Source of the DNA: Natrialba asiatica DSM 12278
GTDB taxonomy: Archaea > Halobacteriota > Halobacteria > Halobacteriales > Natrialbaceae
Reading direction: 5' to 3'
NCBI RefSeq assembly: GCF_000337555.1
Contig: NZ_AOIO01000033.1
Span: forward strand, 1-48,019
DNA: 48,019 nt
Shown piece by piece: positions 40,908 through 48,019 of this stretch (position 1 is the stretch's first letter; every line of letters begins with the position of its first letter). Made by a program: the position numbers and the translations under genes. Under the pieces are notes generated by a model that was given only the letters and a program-made list of their open reading frames with translations, searched no databases and was not told where the DNA came from.

Positions 40908-40923
40908 CCCGGCGAGTCCACTC
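40908..40923 (+). repeat. attR: right copy of the 16-bp attachment core
   Basis: CCCGGCGAGTCCACTC, identical to the tRNA-Ala end at 17266-17281. The base on each side differs (G and C here against T and G there). No rest of a tRNA surrounds it, as expected for the distal copy. Confidence 0.9.
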
Positions 40924-41230
40924 CGTTACGTCCCGTTACTCGTTCAGTCGTGAACTCGCCGACCATCGCAAACGCTTCGGATTGCTCAACCCCGACGAGT
41001 TCAGTTTCCGTCGTCGCTTCTTCGTTTTCGAAAATGTGTCGAGCGCGGCAAACGCGTCGGGTGACACTGTACTGACGAGTTCACTGCGGGAGGTGAATCG
41101 CCGCGTACACTTTCCTCGGGGGCCGTCGTTGGACGCGGTATGGACGATCGACTGGGACCGGAATCTGGACCGGAAACGGCGCACTGGGTCGTTCGAGAGC
41201 CAGTCGGGGACCGATCTCACGTACGAGACG
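40924..41230. other. Right flank of the provirus, no gene seen
   Basis: About 300 bp without a credible gene. Frames here lack start codons with family character. It may be the remains of the same decayed gene as at 41231, or the former intergenic region after tRNA-Ala. Confidence 0.4.
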
Positions 41231-41918
41231 ACTGGGGAGTCGCCGATCAAACGCTGGCTCTTGCTGGACGGGAATCGGCTGTTGATCGCCGGGATACTCG
41301 CGGGTGGGCTGTACGCCCTTGTCATCGGCTGTCAGTTTGCCGGCGTTATCGAAGTGGCTCTCGCAGGAACTCGGCTGGCCGAACGAACTGACCGAGCGCT
41401 TCGAACGAATGACGGAGTTCCAGCGCCGCGTCGAGGGGTGACCGACATTACGGTGAGTCCGGCCTCGTCGGCGGCGTTTCTCCAAAGTTATCGTACGAGC
41501 GACCGTCGATCGGGGGCGACGGCTTCCGACATCGATGACAGCCGACGCGACGGCCCGCCAGCGCGAGGGGGTTGCACGCTTCGTTCGCGAACTCGAGGCT
41601 GATGGCGACGCAGTCGCGGGGACGCTCTCCGAGGCCGAATTCGGGACGTTCGAAGCGCTCTCGGCCGTTCTCGGACATCATCAGGGAAACTACTACCATG
41701 CTGCTCGCTTCTTCAAAGCGGAGTGGAGCGGAGAATTCGAAGAGACGCAGCCACTCGAGGACCTGATCGAACTGCTCGGGCTGCTTGCGATCGCTGCGGG
41801 CGGGGTCGTCCTCGTCTTTCTCCCGTTTGTCGTGCTGTTGAGCTACGCGCTTCGGATCGCGACGATTGCCGCTCGAACGGCCGATTTCGGCCCGTTCATC
41901 CCACGGCGGCCGTCGTGA
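41231..41918 (+). pseudogene. Decayed haloarchaeal membrane-protein gene (frameshifts, internal deletion)
   Basis: Parts of one protein appear in shifted frames. Frame A from 41231 gives SPIKRWLLLDGNRLLIAGIL with a membrane segment up to 41357. Frame B from 41358 gives LSQELGWPNELTERFERMTEFQRRVEG and then a stop at 41439. Frame A continues with VTDITVSPASSAAFLQS. The C-terminus is in frame B from about 41535 (ATG) to 41918, with a helix and a membrane segment. The haloarchaeal family I recall has the LLLDGNR start and a middle with a second membrane region before the EFQRRVE part; that middle is missing. The gene is therefore broken and partly deleted. Confidence 0.6.
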
Positions 41919-42058
41919 CGGTGTCGGTCGGCCTTCGCTACTGGTTCGTGCCACTCGCCGGCTCCGCAGACTCCCTTTCGATCGACAGCAACGGGAGACG
42001 TTCCACGGAACGAATATGATCCTCAACCTTTACGCTCCCGTGTGGCACATCCATCGGT

Positions 42059-43702
42059 ATGCGAATCAGCGAGGCCGTCATCGAGCGGTTGGTGGCAAAC
42101 GGGATCGATACGCTGTTCGGAATTCCCGGCAAGCAGACGCTCCCGTTGAACGAGGCGATCAGCGAGCGCACCGACATCGAGTTCATCATGGCGCGCCACG
42201 AGACGGCCGTTTCGCACCAGGCGTGGGGCTACGCCGAGAGCAGCGGCGGCCTCGCGGCGACCGTCGTCATTCCGGGACCGGGAGATATGAACGCGATGAA
42301 CGGCCTGAAGAACGCGAAAAACGACTGCACGCCGCTGGTTCACATGGCTGTCGAGACGGAGCCCGACGTCCGGGGCGGCGACGGGATCCACGAAACGCCG
42401 CCGAACACGTACGACAACGTCGTCAAGGAGAACGTCACCGTCGAGACGCCACAGAGTACGATCGCCGAACTCCAGCGCGCGATCGATATCGCGCTGACGC
42501 CGCCGAAGGGACCCGTTCGCGTCGGCGTTCCGAAGAACTTCCTGCCGATGGACGCTTCCCTTGCCGACCCCGGCGAGACCGACCCGCACTCGCCCGCCGC
42601 GCCGGCCGACGACTCGGTCGGCGACGCCGCAGCCCTCCTCGCAGCAGCGCAGCGCCCGATCATCATCGCCGGTGGCGGCGTTCGCGCCGCGGACGCGAGC
42701 GCTGAACTCGAGGCCGTCGCCGAACGGCTCGGGGCACCGGTCTTTCCCACCTACAAGGGCAAGGCCGTCTTCCCCGACGATCACGACCTCTTCGGCGGCG
42801 TCCTCTGCGGCGGCACCGGCACGGCGGTCAAAGAGCACATCGCCGCCGCCGATGCGGCGCTCGGCGTCGGGACCGACTTCGACGCCGTCTCGATGCACCA
42901 CTGGGAGATCGACGTTCCCGACGACCTCGTTCACGTCACCCTCGACGCCGCCGACATCGGCACGGGATACGATCCGGCGGTCGGCATCGTCGCCGACGCC
43001 GGGCGCACGCTCGCCGCCCTCGATACTGAACTCGCCGAGCGCTCGATCGCGGCGACCGGCGGCCGCGAACGCGCCCGCGAAACGAGGACCGCCGTGGACC
43101 GGCGGCTCGACGATCTCCGCGCGGTCGACGAATCGCCGATCACGTCCGTCAGCGCGCTGGAGGCGATTCGGGACGGCGTCCCCCGCGACGCCGTCGTCAC
43201 CGCCGACGCCGGCGGCTCTCGGATCTGGGCGCTCGTCGCGTTCGAAACGTACGCGCCGCGCGACTACGTCAACCCCGGCTCCTGGGCGACCATGGGATCG
43301 AGCCTCCCCTCCGCCATCGGCGCAAAGGCCGCGAACCCGGACCAACCCGTCGTCGCCCTCGTCGGCGACGGCGGCCTGATGATGTGCGTCCACGAACTCC
43401 ACACGCTCGCGGACGAAGCCCTCGATGTCACCGTCGTCGTCTTCACCAACAGCGACTACGCGATCATCAGCGAGGACGCCGAACGAAACTACCGCATGGA
43501 CGAAGGCGAGTACGGCTGGCAGGACGTCCCGCTCGAGTTCGACGCGATCGCGTCGGGGATGGGACTCGAGACGATGCGGGCCGCGACCCCGACGGAGATC
43601 ACCGAAACCGTGGCTGGCGCGATCGACAGCGACGGCCCGACGCTGGTCGAGATCCCTACCGACCCGTACGAACCACAGGCGAGCGTCTGGCTGAACGACT
43701 GA
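42059..43702 (+). CDS. ThDP-dependent enzyme, acetolactate-synthase-like
   Basis: A 547-residue enzyme with the three-domain layout of acetohydroxyacid synthase-like ThDP enzymes. The catalytic Glu is Glu48 in MARHETAVSHQAWGYAE. The ThDP site appears as VALVGDGGLMM with a following VVFTNSDYAII. FGIPGKQTLPL and VIPGPGDMNAMNG are in the first domain. It could decarboxylate a 2-keto acid or act on a sulfo- or phospho-aldehyde. It is the first gene of a four-gene cluster with transporter, aminotransferase and dehydrogenase. True AHAS is unlikely, since no regulatory subunit is near. Confidence 0.8.
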   Translation: MRISEAVIERLVANGIDTLFGIPGKQTLPLNEAISERTDIEFIMARHETAVSHQAWGYAESSGGLAATVVIPGPGDMNAMNGLKNAKNDCTPLVHMAVETEPDVRGGDGIHETPPNTYDNVVKENVTVETPQSTIAELQRAIDIALTPPKGPVRVGVPKNFLPMDASLADPGETDPHSPAAPADDSVGDAAALLAAAQRPIIIAGGGVRAADASAELEAVAERLGAPVFPTYKGKAVFPDDHDLFGGVLCGGTGTAVKEHIAAADAALGVGTDFDAVSMHHWEIDVPDDLVHVTLDAADIGTGYDPAVGIVADAGRTLAALDTELAERSIAATGGRERARETRTAVDRRLDDLRAVDESPITSVSALEAIRDGVPRDAVVTADAGGSRIWALVAFETYAPRDYVNPGSWATMGSSLPSAIGAKAANPDQPVVALVGDGGLMMCVHELHTLADEALDVTVVVFTNSDYAIISEDAERNYRMDEGEYGWQDVPLEFDAIASGMGLETMRAATPTEITETVAGAIDSDGPTLVEIPTDPYEPQASVWLND

Positions 43703-43806
43703 CGAGTGCAGACCGGCGTGTCGAGTGGGTAGCCACGGGCGCGTGTCCGGACAGTATCGCTGGCTTAGCAACCATTATGCCACGTGCAGTGCGTGTGAAA
43801 CCTAGT

Positions 43807-45087
43807 ATGAGTACTGCCCAATCGGGTCGACTCACCGGGAACGACAGGTCGATCACCGGGTTCGTGATGATCGCCCACGCCGTCGTTCACACCTACGAGC
43901 TCTCGATCCCGATTCTGATGGTGATCTGGCTTGCCGAGTTCAGCGTCAATACCGCCGTTCTCGGGGTCGCCGTCTCCGTCGGCTACGCGCTGTTCGGACT
44001 CGGTGCGCTGCCGGCCGGCATCCTGGTCGACCGGTTCGGCTCGCGCGAACTCGTGGTGGGCTGTCTGGCGGGGATGGGCGGCTCGTTCTTGCTGTTGAGC
44101 GCTGCCCAGGGAGTCGCGATGATCGCGGCCGCGCTCTGTCTCTGGGGCGTCGCAGCGAGCATCTACCACCCCGCCGGGCTCTCGCTGATCTCGACCGGCG
44201 TCGAACAACGCGGCACCGGATTCGCCTATCACGGCATCGCCGGCAACTTCGGCATCGCGTTCGGGCCGCTGCTGACGGCGGTGTTGCTGTTGTTCTTCGA
44301 CTGGGAACTCGTCACGGCCTTGCTCGTCGCGCCGGCCGCGCTCGGCGTGCTCTACGCGCTGACGGCGAGTTTCGACGAGACGGCTGCGGTGCAGACGGAG
44401 CCGGACGGCGGCACCCCAGGGGACGACCGGCAGATGTCGCTCTCGCAGTTCGTCGCGGATAGCCGGACGCTATTTACGGTCGGCTTTACGATCGCGATGG
44501 TCGTCGTCATGATGAACGGGCTCTTCTACCGCGGCACGTTGACCTTCCTGCCCGACGTGTTGGGCGACTTCATGCCGAACATCGCCGAGCGACTCCAGTT
44601 GTTCGACCCCGACAGCCCGATGGCCGAAGAGTTCGATCCGGCCTCGTACCTCTACGCCGGGCTGTTGATGGTGGGCATGGCCGGCCAGTACGTCGGCGGC
44701 AAACTCACCGATCGCATCCGAACTGAGACCGGGATGACGGTTATCTTCGCCTCGCTCGCCGCCGTCGCCGTGGTGTTCGTCCCGGTCGCACGGATGGGGT
44801 TCGTCCCACTACTGGTAATCGGATCCCTGCTCGGCTTTCTGCTGTTCTCGCTCCAGCCGATGTACCAGGCGACGATCGCGGAGTACAGTCCGCCGGGGGA
44901 TCGCGGCCTCTCGTACGGATACACCTACCTCTGCGTCTTCGGCGTCGGTGCCGCCGGCGCTGCGATCGCGGGCGCTCTCCTCTCGCTGATCTCCGTCTGG
45001 CAAACCTTCGCTCTCCTGGCAGTGTTTCCCACGACCGGCGCTCTCCTCTCCGTCGTCCTCTCGAGGACGGGCGACCGGCGAAACTGA
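43807..45087 (+). CDS. MFS transporter
   Basis: A 426-residue permease with about 12 membrane segments. The loop after segment 2 reads GILVDRFGSRELVV, the MFS G-x3-D-R/K-x-G-R/K motif. A mid-region acidic loop (about residues 195-225) parts two six-segment halves. A second smaller motif, KLTDRIRT, is in the second half. The substrate is unknown; being within the metabolic cluster, uptake of its substrate (or export of a product) is likely. The ATG at 43807 starts MSTAQSGRLTG. Confidence 0.85.
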   Translation: MSTAQSGRLTGNDRSITGFVMIAHAVVHTYELSIPILMVIWLAEFSVNTAVLGVAVSVGYALFGLGALPAGILVDRFGSRELVVGCLAGMGGSFLLLSAAQGVAMIAAALCLWGVAASIYHPAGLSLISTGVEQRGTGFAYHGIAGNFGIAFGPLLTAVLLLFFDWELVTALLVAPAALGVLYALTASFDETAAVQTEPDGGTPGDDRQMSLSQFVADSRTLFTVGFTIAMVVVMMNGLFYRGTLTFLPDVLGDFMPNIAERLQLFDPDSPMAEEFDPASYLYAGLLMVGMAGQYVGGKLTDRIRTETGMTVIFASLAAVAVVFVPVARMGFVPLLVIGSLLGFLLFSLQPMYQATIAEYSPPGDRGLSYGYTYLCVFGVGAAGAAIAGALLSLISVWQTFALLAVFPTTGALLSVVLSRTGDRRN

Positions 45088-45227
45088 CCCGCGACGAAGC
45101 GGGCGTCGCGGGCGGTCGCGATTCGGGTTGACCGTGGTTCGAACGCTGTGAGATGATCTAACTCCAAGATCAAAGCCAGTCGAATTGCGGGACAACAGTT
45201 AACCCGAACCGAGTGGATGTCACTATC

Positions 45228-46580
45228 ATGTTAGAAGGACCCACGGGCGAATCGACGGCGGTTCCGACGACGATACCCCACTGGTACGACCCCGACAGCG
45301 ACGCGTTAGCGATTACGGACGGCGACGGCACGACGGTCGTCGACGAGACGGGAACGACGTACCTTGACTTCGTCTCGCAACTCTACTGCGTTAACGCCGG
45401 CCACGGTAACCGAACGATCATCGACGGCATGACCGAACAACTCGAGCAGATCCAGTACGTCTCCGCCGCGAAACGCTCGCCCGTTCGCGCCGCGCTCGGC
45501 GAGCGACTCGTCGACCTCGCTCCGGCCTCTCTTTCGCACGCGCTGTTCTCGGTCACCGGCAGCGAAGCCAACGAACTCGCCGTCCAACTCGCGCGCAACC
45601 ACACCGGCGCATCGAAGGTTCTGACCCGCTGGCGCTCCTATCACGGCTCGACCTACGGCGCGGGCAGCCTGACCGGCGACCCCGAAACCCGCAACCTCGT
45701 CGAAACCCACGCCGCCACGACCGGCGCGGCGAAGTTCCTCCCGCCGATGGCCCACCGGTCGCCGTTCGACGCCGAGACGCCGGCCGAACTCGCGGACGCG
45801 GCGGCCGACCACCTCGAGTTCGTCATCCGAAACGAGGGACCCGACAGCATCGCGGCGATCATGATGGAACCGGTCGCGGGCTCGAGCGGCGCGTACACGG
45901 CCCCATCGGGGTACTTCGAGCGCGTGCGCGAACTCTGCGACGAGTACGAGATCCTCCTGATCGCCGACGAAGTCATCACCGGCTTCGGCCGCTGTGGCGA
46001 ATGGTTCGGCATCGAAACCGAAGGGGTCGAACCCGACCTGCTCACCTTCGCCAAGGGCGTCACGAGTTCGTACGCGCCGCTGGCCGGCGTCCTGGCGCGA
46101 CCCGAACTCGTCGCGGATATCGAGCAGGAGGGCTTCGACCTCGGTCAGACCTTCGGCGGCCACCCCGTCAGCTGCGCGGCGGGGCTCGCCGCCATCGAGG
46201 CCTACGACAACGGACTCATCGAGAACGCCCGAGAGAACGCTCCGGCCCTCGAGACCGGGCTGGCCGAACTCGCGTCCCGGACCGACGTCGTCGCCGACGT
46301 TCGAGGCCGCGGCTACCTCCGGGCGGTCGAGTTCGCCGATCCCGCGACCGGCGAGCCGTTTTACGATCCGCGCGTCGACGATACGGACGGTGACGAGAAC
46401 GCCGACGAACCCGAGAATCCGGTGCCGGCCGTCGCCGCGGCGCTCGAGGACCGGGGCGTCATCGTCGGCACCGGTCGTCCGGCCACGCAGCTCCTGCTCG
46501 CGCCGCCGCTGTGCGCGACGGCGACCGAGATCGAGACGGCGCTCACCGAACTCGAGGCGGCGATCGACGAGGTGTTCTGA
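45228..46580 (+). CDS. Class III PLP-dependent aminotransferase
   Basis: A 450-residue aminotransferase of the omega-amino acid/taurine-pyruvate group. The PLP lysine is in LLTFAKGVTSSYAPLAG; the Asp that contacts the PLP nitrogen is in LLIADEVITGFGRCG; SGSEANE-like VTGSEANELAVQLAR is the phosphate-binding helix. The enzyme moves an amino group from an omega-amine to pyruvate or 2-oxoglutarate. ATG at 45228 preferred over GTG at 45213. It is followed by an alanine-dehydrogenase-family gene, which could regenerate pyruvate. Confidence 0.88.
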   Translation: MLEGPTGESTAVPTTIPHWYDPDSDALAITDGDGTTVVDETGTTYLDFVSQLYCVNAGHGNRTIIDGMTEQLEQIQYVSAAKRSPVRAALGERLVDLAPASLSHALFSVTGSEANELAVQLARNHTGASKVLTRWRSYHGSTYGAGSLTGDPETRNLVETHAATTGAAKFLPPMAHRSPFDAETPAELADAAADHLEFVIRNEGPDSIAAIMMEPVAGSSGAYTAPSGYFERVRELCDEYEILLIADEVITGFGRCGEWFGIETEGVEPDLLTFAKGVTSSYAPLAGVLARPELVADIEQEGFDLGQTFGGHPVSCAAGLAAIEAYDNGLIENARENAPALETGLAELASRTDVVADVRGRGYLRAVEFADPATGEPFYDPRVDDTDGDENADEPENPVPAVAAALEDRGVIVGTGRPATQLLLAPPLCATATEIETALTELEAAIDEVF

Positions 46581-46660
46581 GACGCGGCCGCTCGTTTCGC
46601 TTTCCCACCGCGTTCGCCGCTTGTGACGGCTTTTTCCTGCTCGAGCCGAAACGAGCACGC

Positions 46661-47665
46661 ATGACGGACACGCTGTTTCTCACCAGCGAGGAGATCGACG
46701 ACCTTGCATCGCCGGCGGACTACGTCGACGCCGTCCAGGACGGCTACCGACAGGTCGGCAACGGCGCGCCCGCGTTTCCGCGGCAGAAGTTCTACCGCGA
46801 GGACCCCGCGGGGATGTTCACCAGCTACGCGGCCCTCCTGCCCGAAACCGGCGCGATGGGCGGCTACATGTACGGTGCCGGCTTCGGCTCCGGCGACGGC
46901 TGGTTCGTGACGCCGCTTTTCGACGCCGAGAGCGGCGAGCCCCTCGCCCTCCTCGACGGCGCGAGCATGAACCCGTTCAAGACGGGAGCCGCCGGGGCCG
47001 TCGCCGTCGACGAACTCGCTCGAGACGACGCCGCGACGCTCGCCGTCATCGGCAGCGGCCCGCAGGCCCGCGGCCAGGTCCACGCCACCGCGACCGTCCG
47101 CGAGTTCAGCGACGTTCGCGTCTACTCGCCGACCCGGGAGAGCCGGACGGCGTTCGCCGACGAGTTCGACGAGGCGCTCGACGCCGACGTCGCGGCCGTC
47201 GACTCGAGTGCGGCGGCGATCGACGGTGCGGACGTGGTCATCACGGCGACCAGCGCCAGCGACCCGGTCTTCGACGGCACCGACCTCGATCCCGGGACCC
47301 ACGTCACGGCGATGGGTCAGTATCAGGAGGGCAAGCGTGAACTCGATACGACGACGGTCGAACGGGCCACCTACGTGCCGGACCTCCGCGAGCGTGCCAC
47401 CTACGACGCGGGCTCGTTCCTCGCCGCGCTCGAGGCGGGCGCCGTCACCGAGGACCACATCCACGCTGAACTCGGCGAGGTCGTCGCCGGAACCGCACCC
47501 GGTCGGAGGGGAGACGACGAGATCACTGTTTTCGACAGCGGCGGGACGGGCATCGAAACCGTCGCCGCAGCGCACATGCTGTACGAACGCGCAAAAGCGG
47601 CGGGCGCGGGCTCGACGATCTCGTTCGCACCGGCGAGCGAGGCGCTGACTGGGAAGCGGCCGTAG
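46661..47665 (+). CDS. Ornithine cyclodeaminase/mu-crystallin family enzyme, possibly alanine dehydrogenase
   Basis: A 334-residue NAD(P)-binding enzyme. The dinucleotide fold shows VIGSGPQARGQVHA; the active-site Asp/Lys appear near DGASMNPFKTGAAGAVA, and the C-terminus has ELGEVVAGTAPGR and TVFDSGGTGIETVAAA, conserved in the family. Archaeal members act as alanine dehydrogenases (alanine to pyruvate and ammonia). In this cluster it would return pyruvate used by the aminotransferase. Other family activities (ornithine cyclodeaminase, imine reductase) cannot be excluded. Confidence 0.82.
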   Translation: MTDTLFLTSEEIDDLASPADYVDAVQDGYRQVGNGAPAFPRQKFYREDPAGMFTSYAALLPETGAMGGYMYGAGFGSGDGWFVTPLFDAESGEPLALLDGASMNPFKTGAAGAVAVDELARDDAATLAVIGSGPQARGQVHATATVREFSDVRVYSPTRESRTAFADEFDEALDADVAAVDSSAAAIDGADVVITATSASDPVFDGTDLDPGTHVTAMGQYQEGKRELDTTTVERATYVPDLRERATYDAGSFLAALEAGAVTEDHIHAELGEVVAGTAPGRRGDDEITVFDSGGTGIETVAAAHMLYERAKAAGAGSTISFAPASEALTGKRP

Positions 47666-47738
47666 GTCGGCGGCCGACGCCGATCCGCAGCGATACCGGT
47701 TCGGCTGGCTTTAGTAACTGGTCGCCAAACGAGTTCGT

Positions 47739-48019
47739 ATGATCGAGGCGACGCTCTGTTTCGTGCTTCGCGGTCGCGGGGATGGACGGCCCGACGATGC
47801 GGCTGGTGCGCCGAATGCCACCGACGAGGTCCTCCTGATCGAAAAACGCCGCGGCCTCGGCGAGGGCTGGTACAACGGCCCTGGCGGGAAACTCGAAGGC
47901 GACGAAACGCCGCGCGAGTGCGCCGTCCGCGAGATGCGAGAGGAAGTCGGACTCGAACTCGATCCCGCGGCCCTCGAGAAGGCGGGCGAACTCGCGTTCC
48001 TGCTCGACGACGCGGTTCA
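47739..48019 (+). CDS. Nudix hydrolase, MutT-like (3' end cut by the window)
   Basis: The first 93 codons of a Nudix protein. The Nudix box is complete: [24 protein letters not shown], fitting G-x5-E-x7-R-E-x2-E-E-x-G. The region WYNGPGGKL just before resembles 8-oxo-dGTP/2-hydroxy-dATP hydrolases, which clean the nucleotide pool. The sequence ends inside the gene, so length and start ATG context cannot be confirmed beyond the good N-terminus ([12 protein letters not shown]). Confidence 0.85.
   Translation, partial: MIEATLCFVLRGRGDGRPDDAAGAPNATDEVLLIEKRRGLGEGWYNGPGGKLEGDETPRECAVREMREEVGLELDPAALEKAGELAFLLDDAV

Larger units (their letters stand above)
17266..40923. mobile_element. Integrated SH1/SNJ1-like (tailless, internal-membrane) haloarchaeal provirus
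   Basis: The element is bounded by a perfect 16-bp repeat at tRNA-Ala and at 40908-40923, with an integrase adjacent to attL. Inside are a repressor-type control region, an accessory zone, and a virion module with HerA/FtsK-type packaging ATPase (32110-32898) and two adjacent capsid-protein candidates (35251-36479) followed by small membrane proteins and spike candidates. This order matches the SH1 and SNJ1 groups (Sphaerolipoviridae/Simuloviridae), whose capsids use two single-jelly-roll proteins. No frameshift is visible in the virion genes, so it may be intact. No replication initiator was recognised. Several cargo blocks are AT-rich compared with the GC-rich virion genes, suggesting later acquisition. 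Confidence 0.88.

Noticed and set aside
17266-40923. CRISPR array or transposase genes inside the element
   Set aside because: I looked for spaced repeats and DDE/HUH motifs; only in-gene tandem repeats were found, with no regular spacers and no transposase motif.
42023-43771. 582-codon minus-strand frame opposite the ThDP enzyme
   Set aside because: Antisense shadow of a clear enzyme gene; no family motifs and high Arg content.

Overview
The window is haloarchaeal chromosome, with a Natrialbales-type look (Natrinema/Haloterrigena relatives). The evidence is GC-rich, strongly acidic coding sequence, Tat lipoproteins with a haloarchaeal lipobox, leaderless-type promoters with TATA boxes about 25-30 nt before start codons, archaeal S3Ae and S15 ribosomal proteins, KEOPS Pcc1, archaeal TruD, Pth2, Thi4 and ThiR. 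Bases 1-19 are a Tn5/Nextera mosaic-end adapter, so the window starts at an untrimmed contig end. The last gene (Nudix) is cut by the other end.

Bases 100-17278 are ordinary chromosome: a phospholipid synthase (pssA-like), a halocyanin-type copper lipoprotein, thiazole synthase thi4, a Tat-exported cysteine-rich protein facing an ABC exporter, a thioesterase, a methyltransferase, the thiamine regulator thiR, dcd, a DsbA-like lipoprotein, pth2, small regulators, truD, and the conserved cluster rps15 - recJ-like - pcc1 - rps3ae. It ends at a tRNA-Ala(GGC) gene.

Bases 17266-40923 are an integrated provirus of about 23.7 kb. It lies between two copies of a 16-bp direct repeat, CCCGGCGAGTCCACTC; one copy is the 3' end of tRNA-Ala, which the element leaves intact. 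Next to the tRNA is a minus-strand operon of five genes overlapping by ATGA (integrase, J-domain protein, three small proteins). Opposite it are two paired winged-helix (phiH repressor-like) genes, with a palindrome between the two divergent units. The middle is a cargo zone, much of it AT-rich: a three-gene unit (SocA/Panacea-like protein, PD-(D/E)XK-like nuclease, protein with a TGT-type zinc site), a second short tyrosine recombinase with a perfect palindrome at its start, and a DUF4365-like/TPR protein. The right part is a virion module of the tailless, membrane-containing SH1/SNJ1 type (Sphaerolipoviridae/Simuloviridae): a HerA/FtsK-like packaging ATPase, two adjacent capsid-protein candidates, small membrane proteins and repeat-bearing spike candidates. 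An AT-rich DUF2254-like membrane gene splits the ATPase operon from the capsid operon. Four overlapping minus-strand genes (zinc ribbon, SWIM finger, two small proteins) close the element at attR.

Bases 40924-48019 are chromosome again: a decayed membrane-protein gene beside attR, then a likely catabolic cluster (ThDP enzyme, MFS transporter, class III aminotransferase, ornithine-cyclodeaminase/alanine-dehydrogenase-family enzyme), and a partial Nudix hydrolase.

The least-explained parts are the AT-rich cargo of the provirus (20.9-28.6 kb and 33.1-34.8 kb), above all the three-gene unit 20965-23151, and the cysteine-rich secreted protein with its ABC exporter at 3.0-5.5 kb. All assignments come from reading motifs and gene order; no database search was run.
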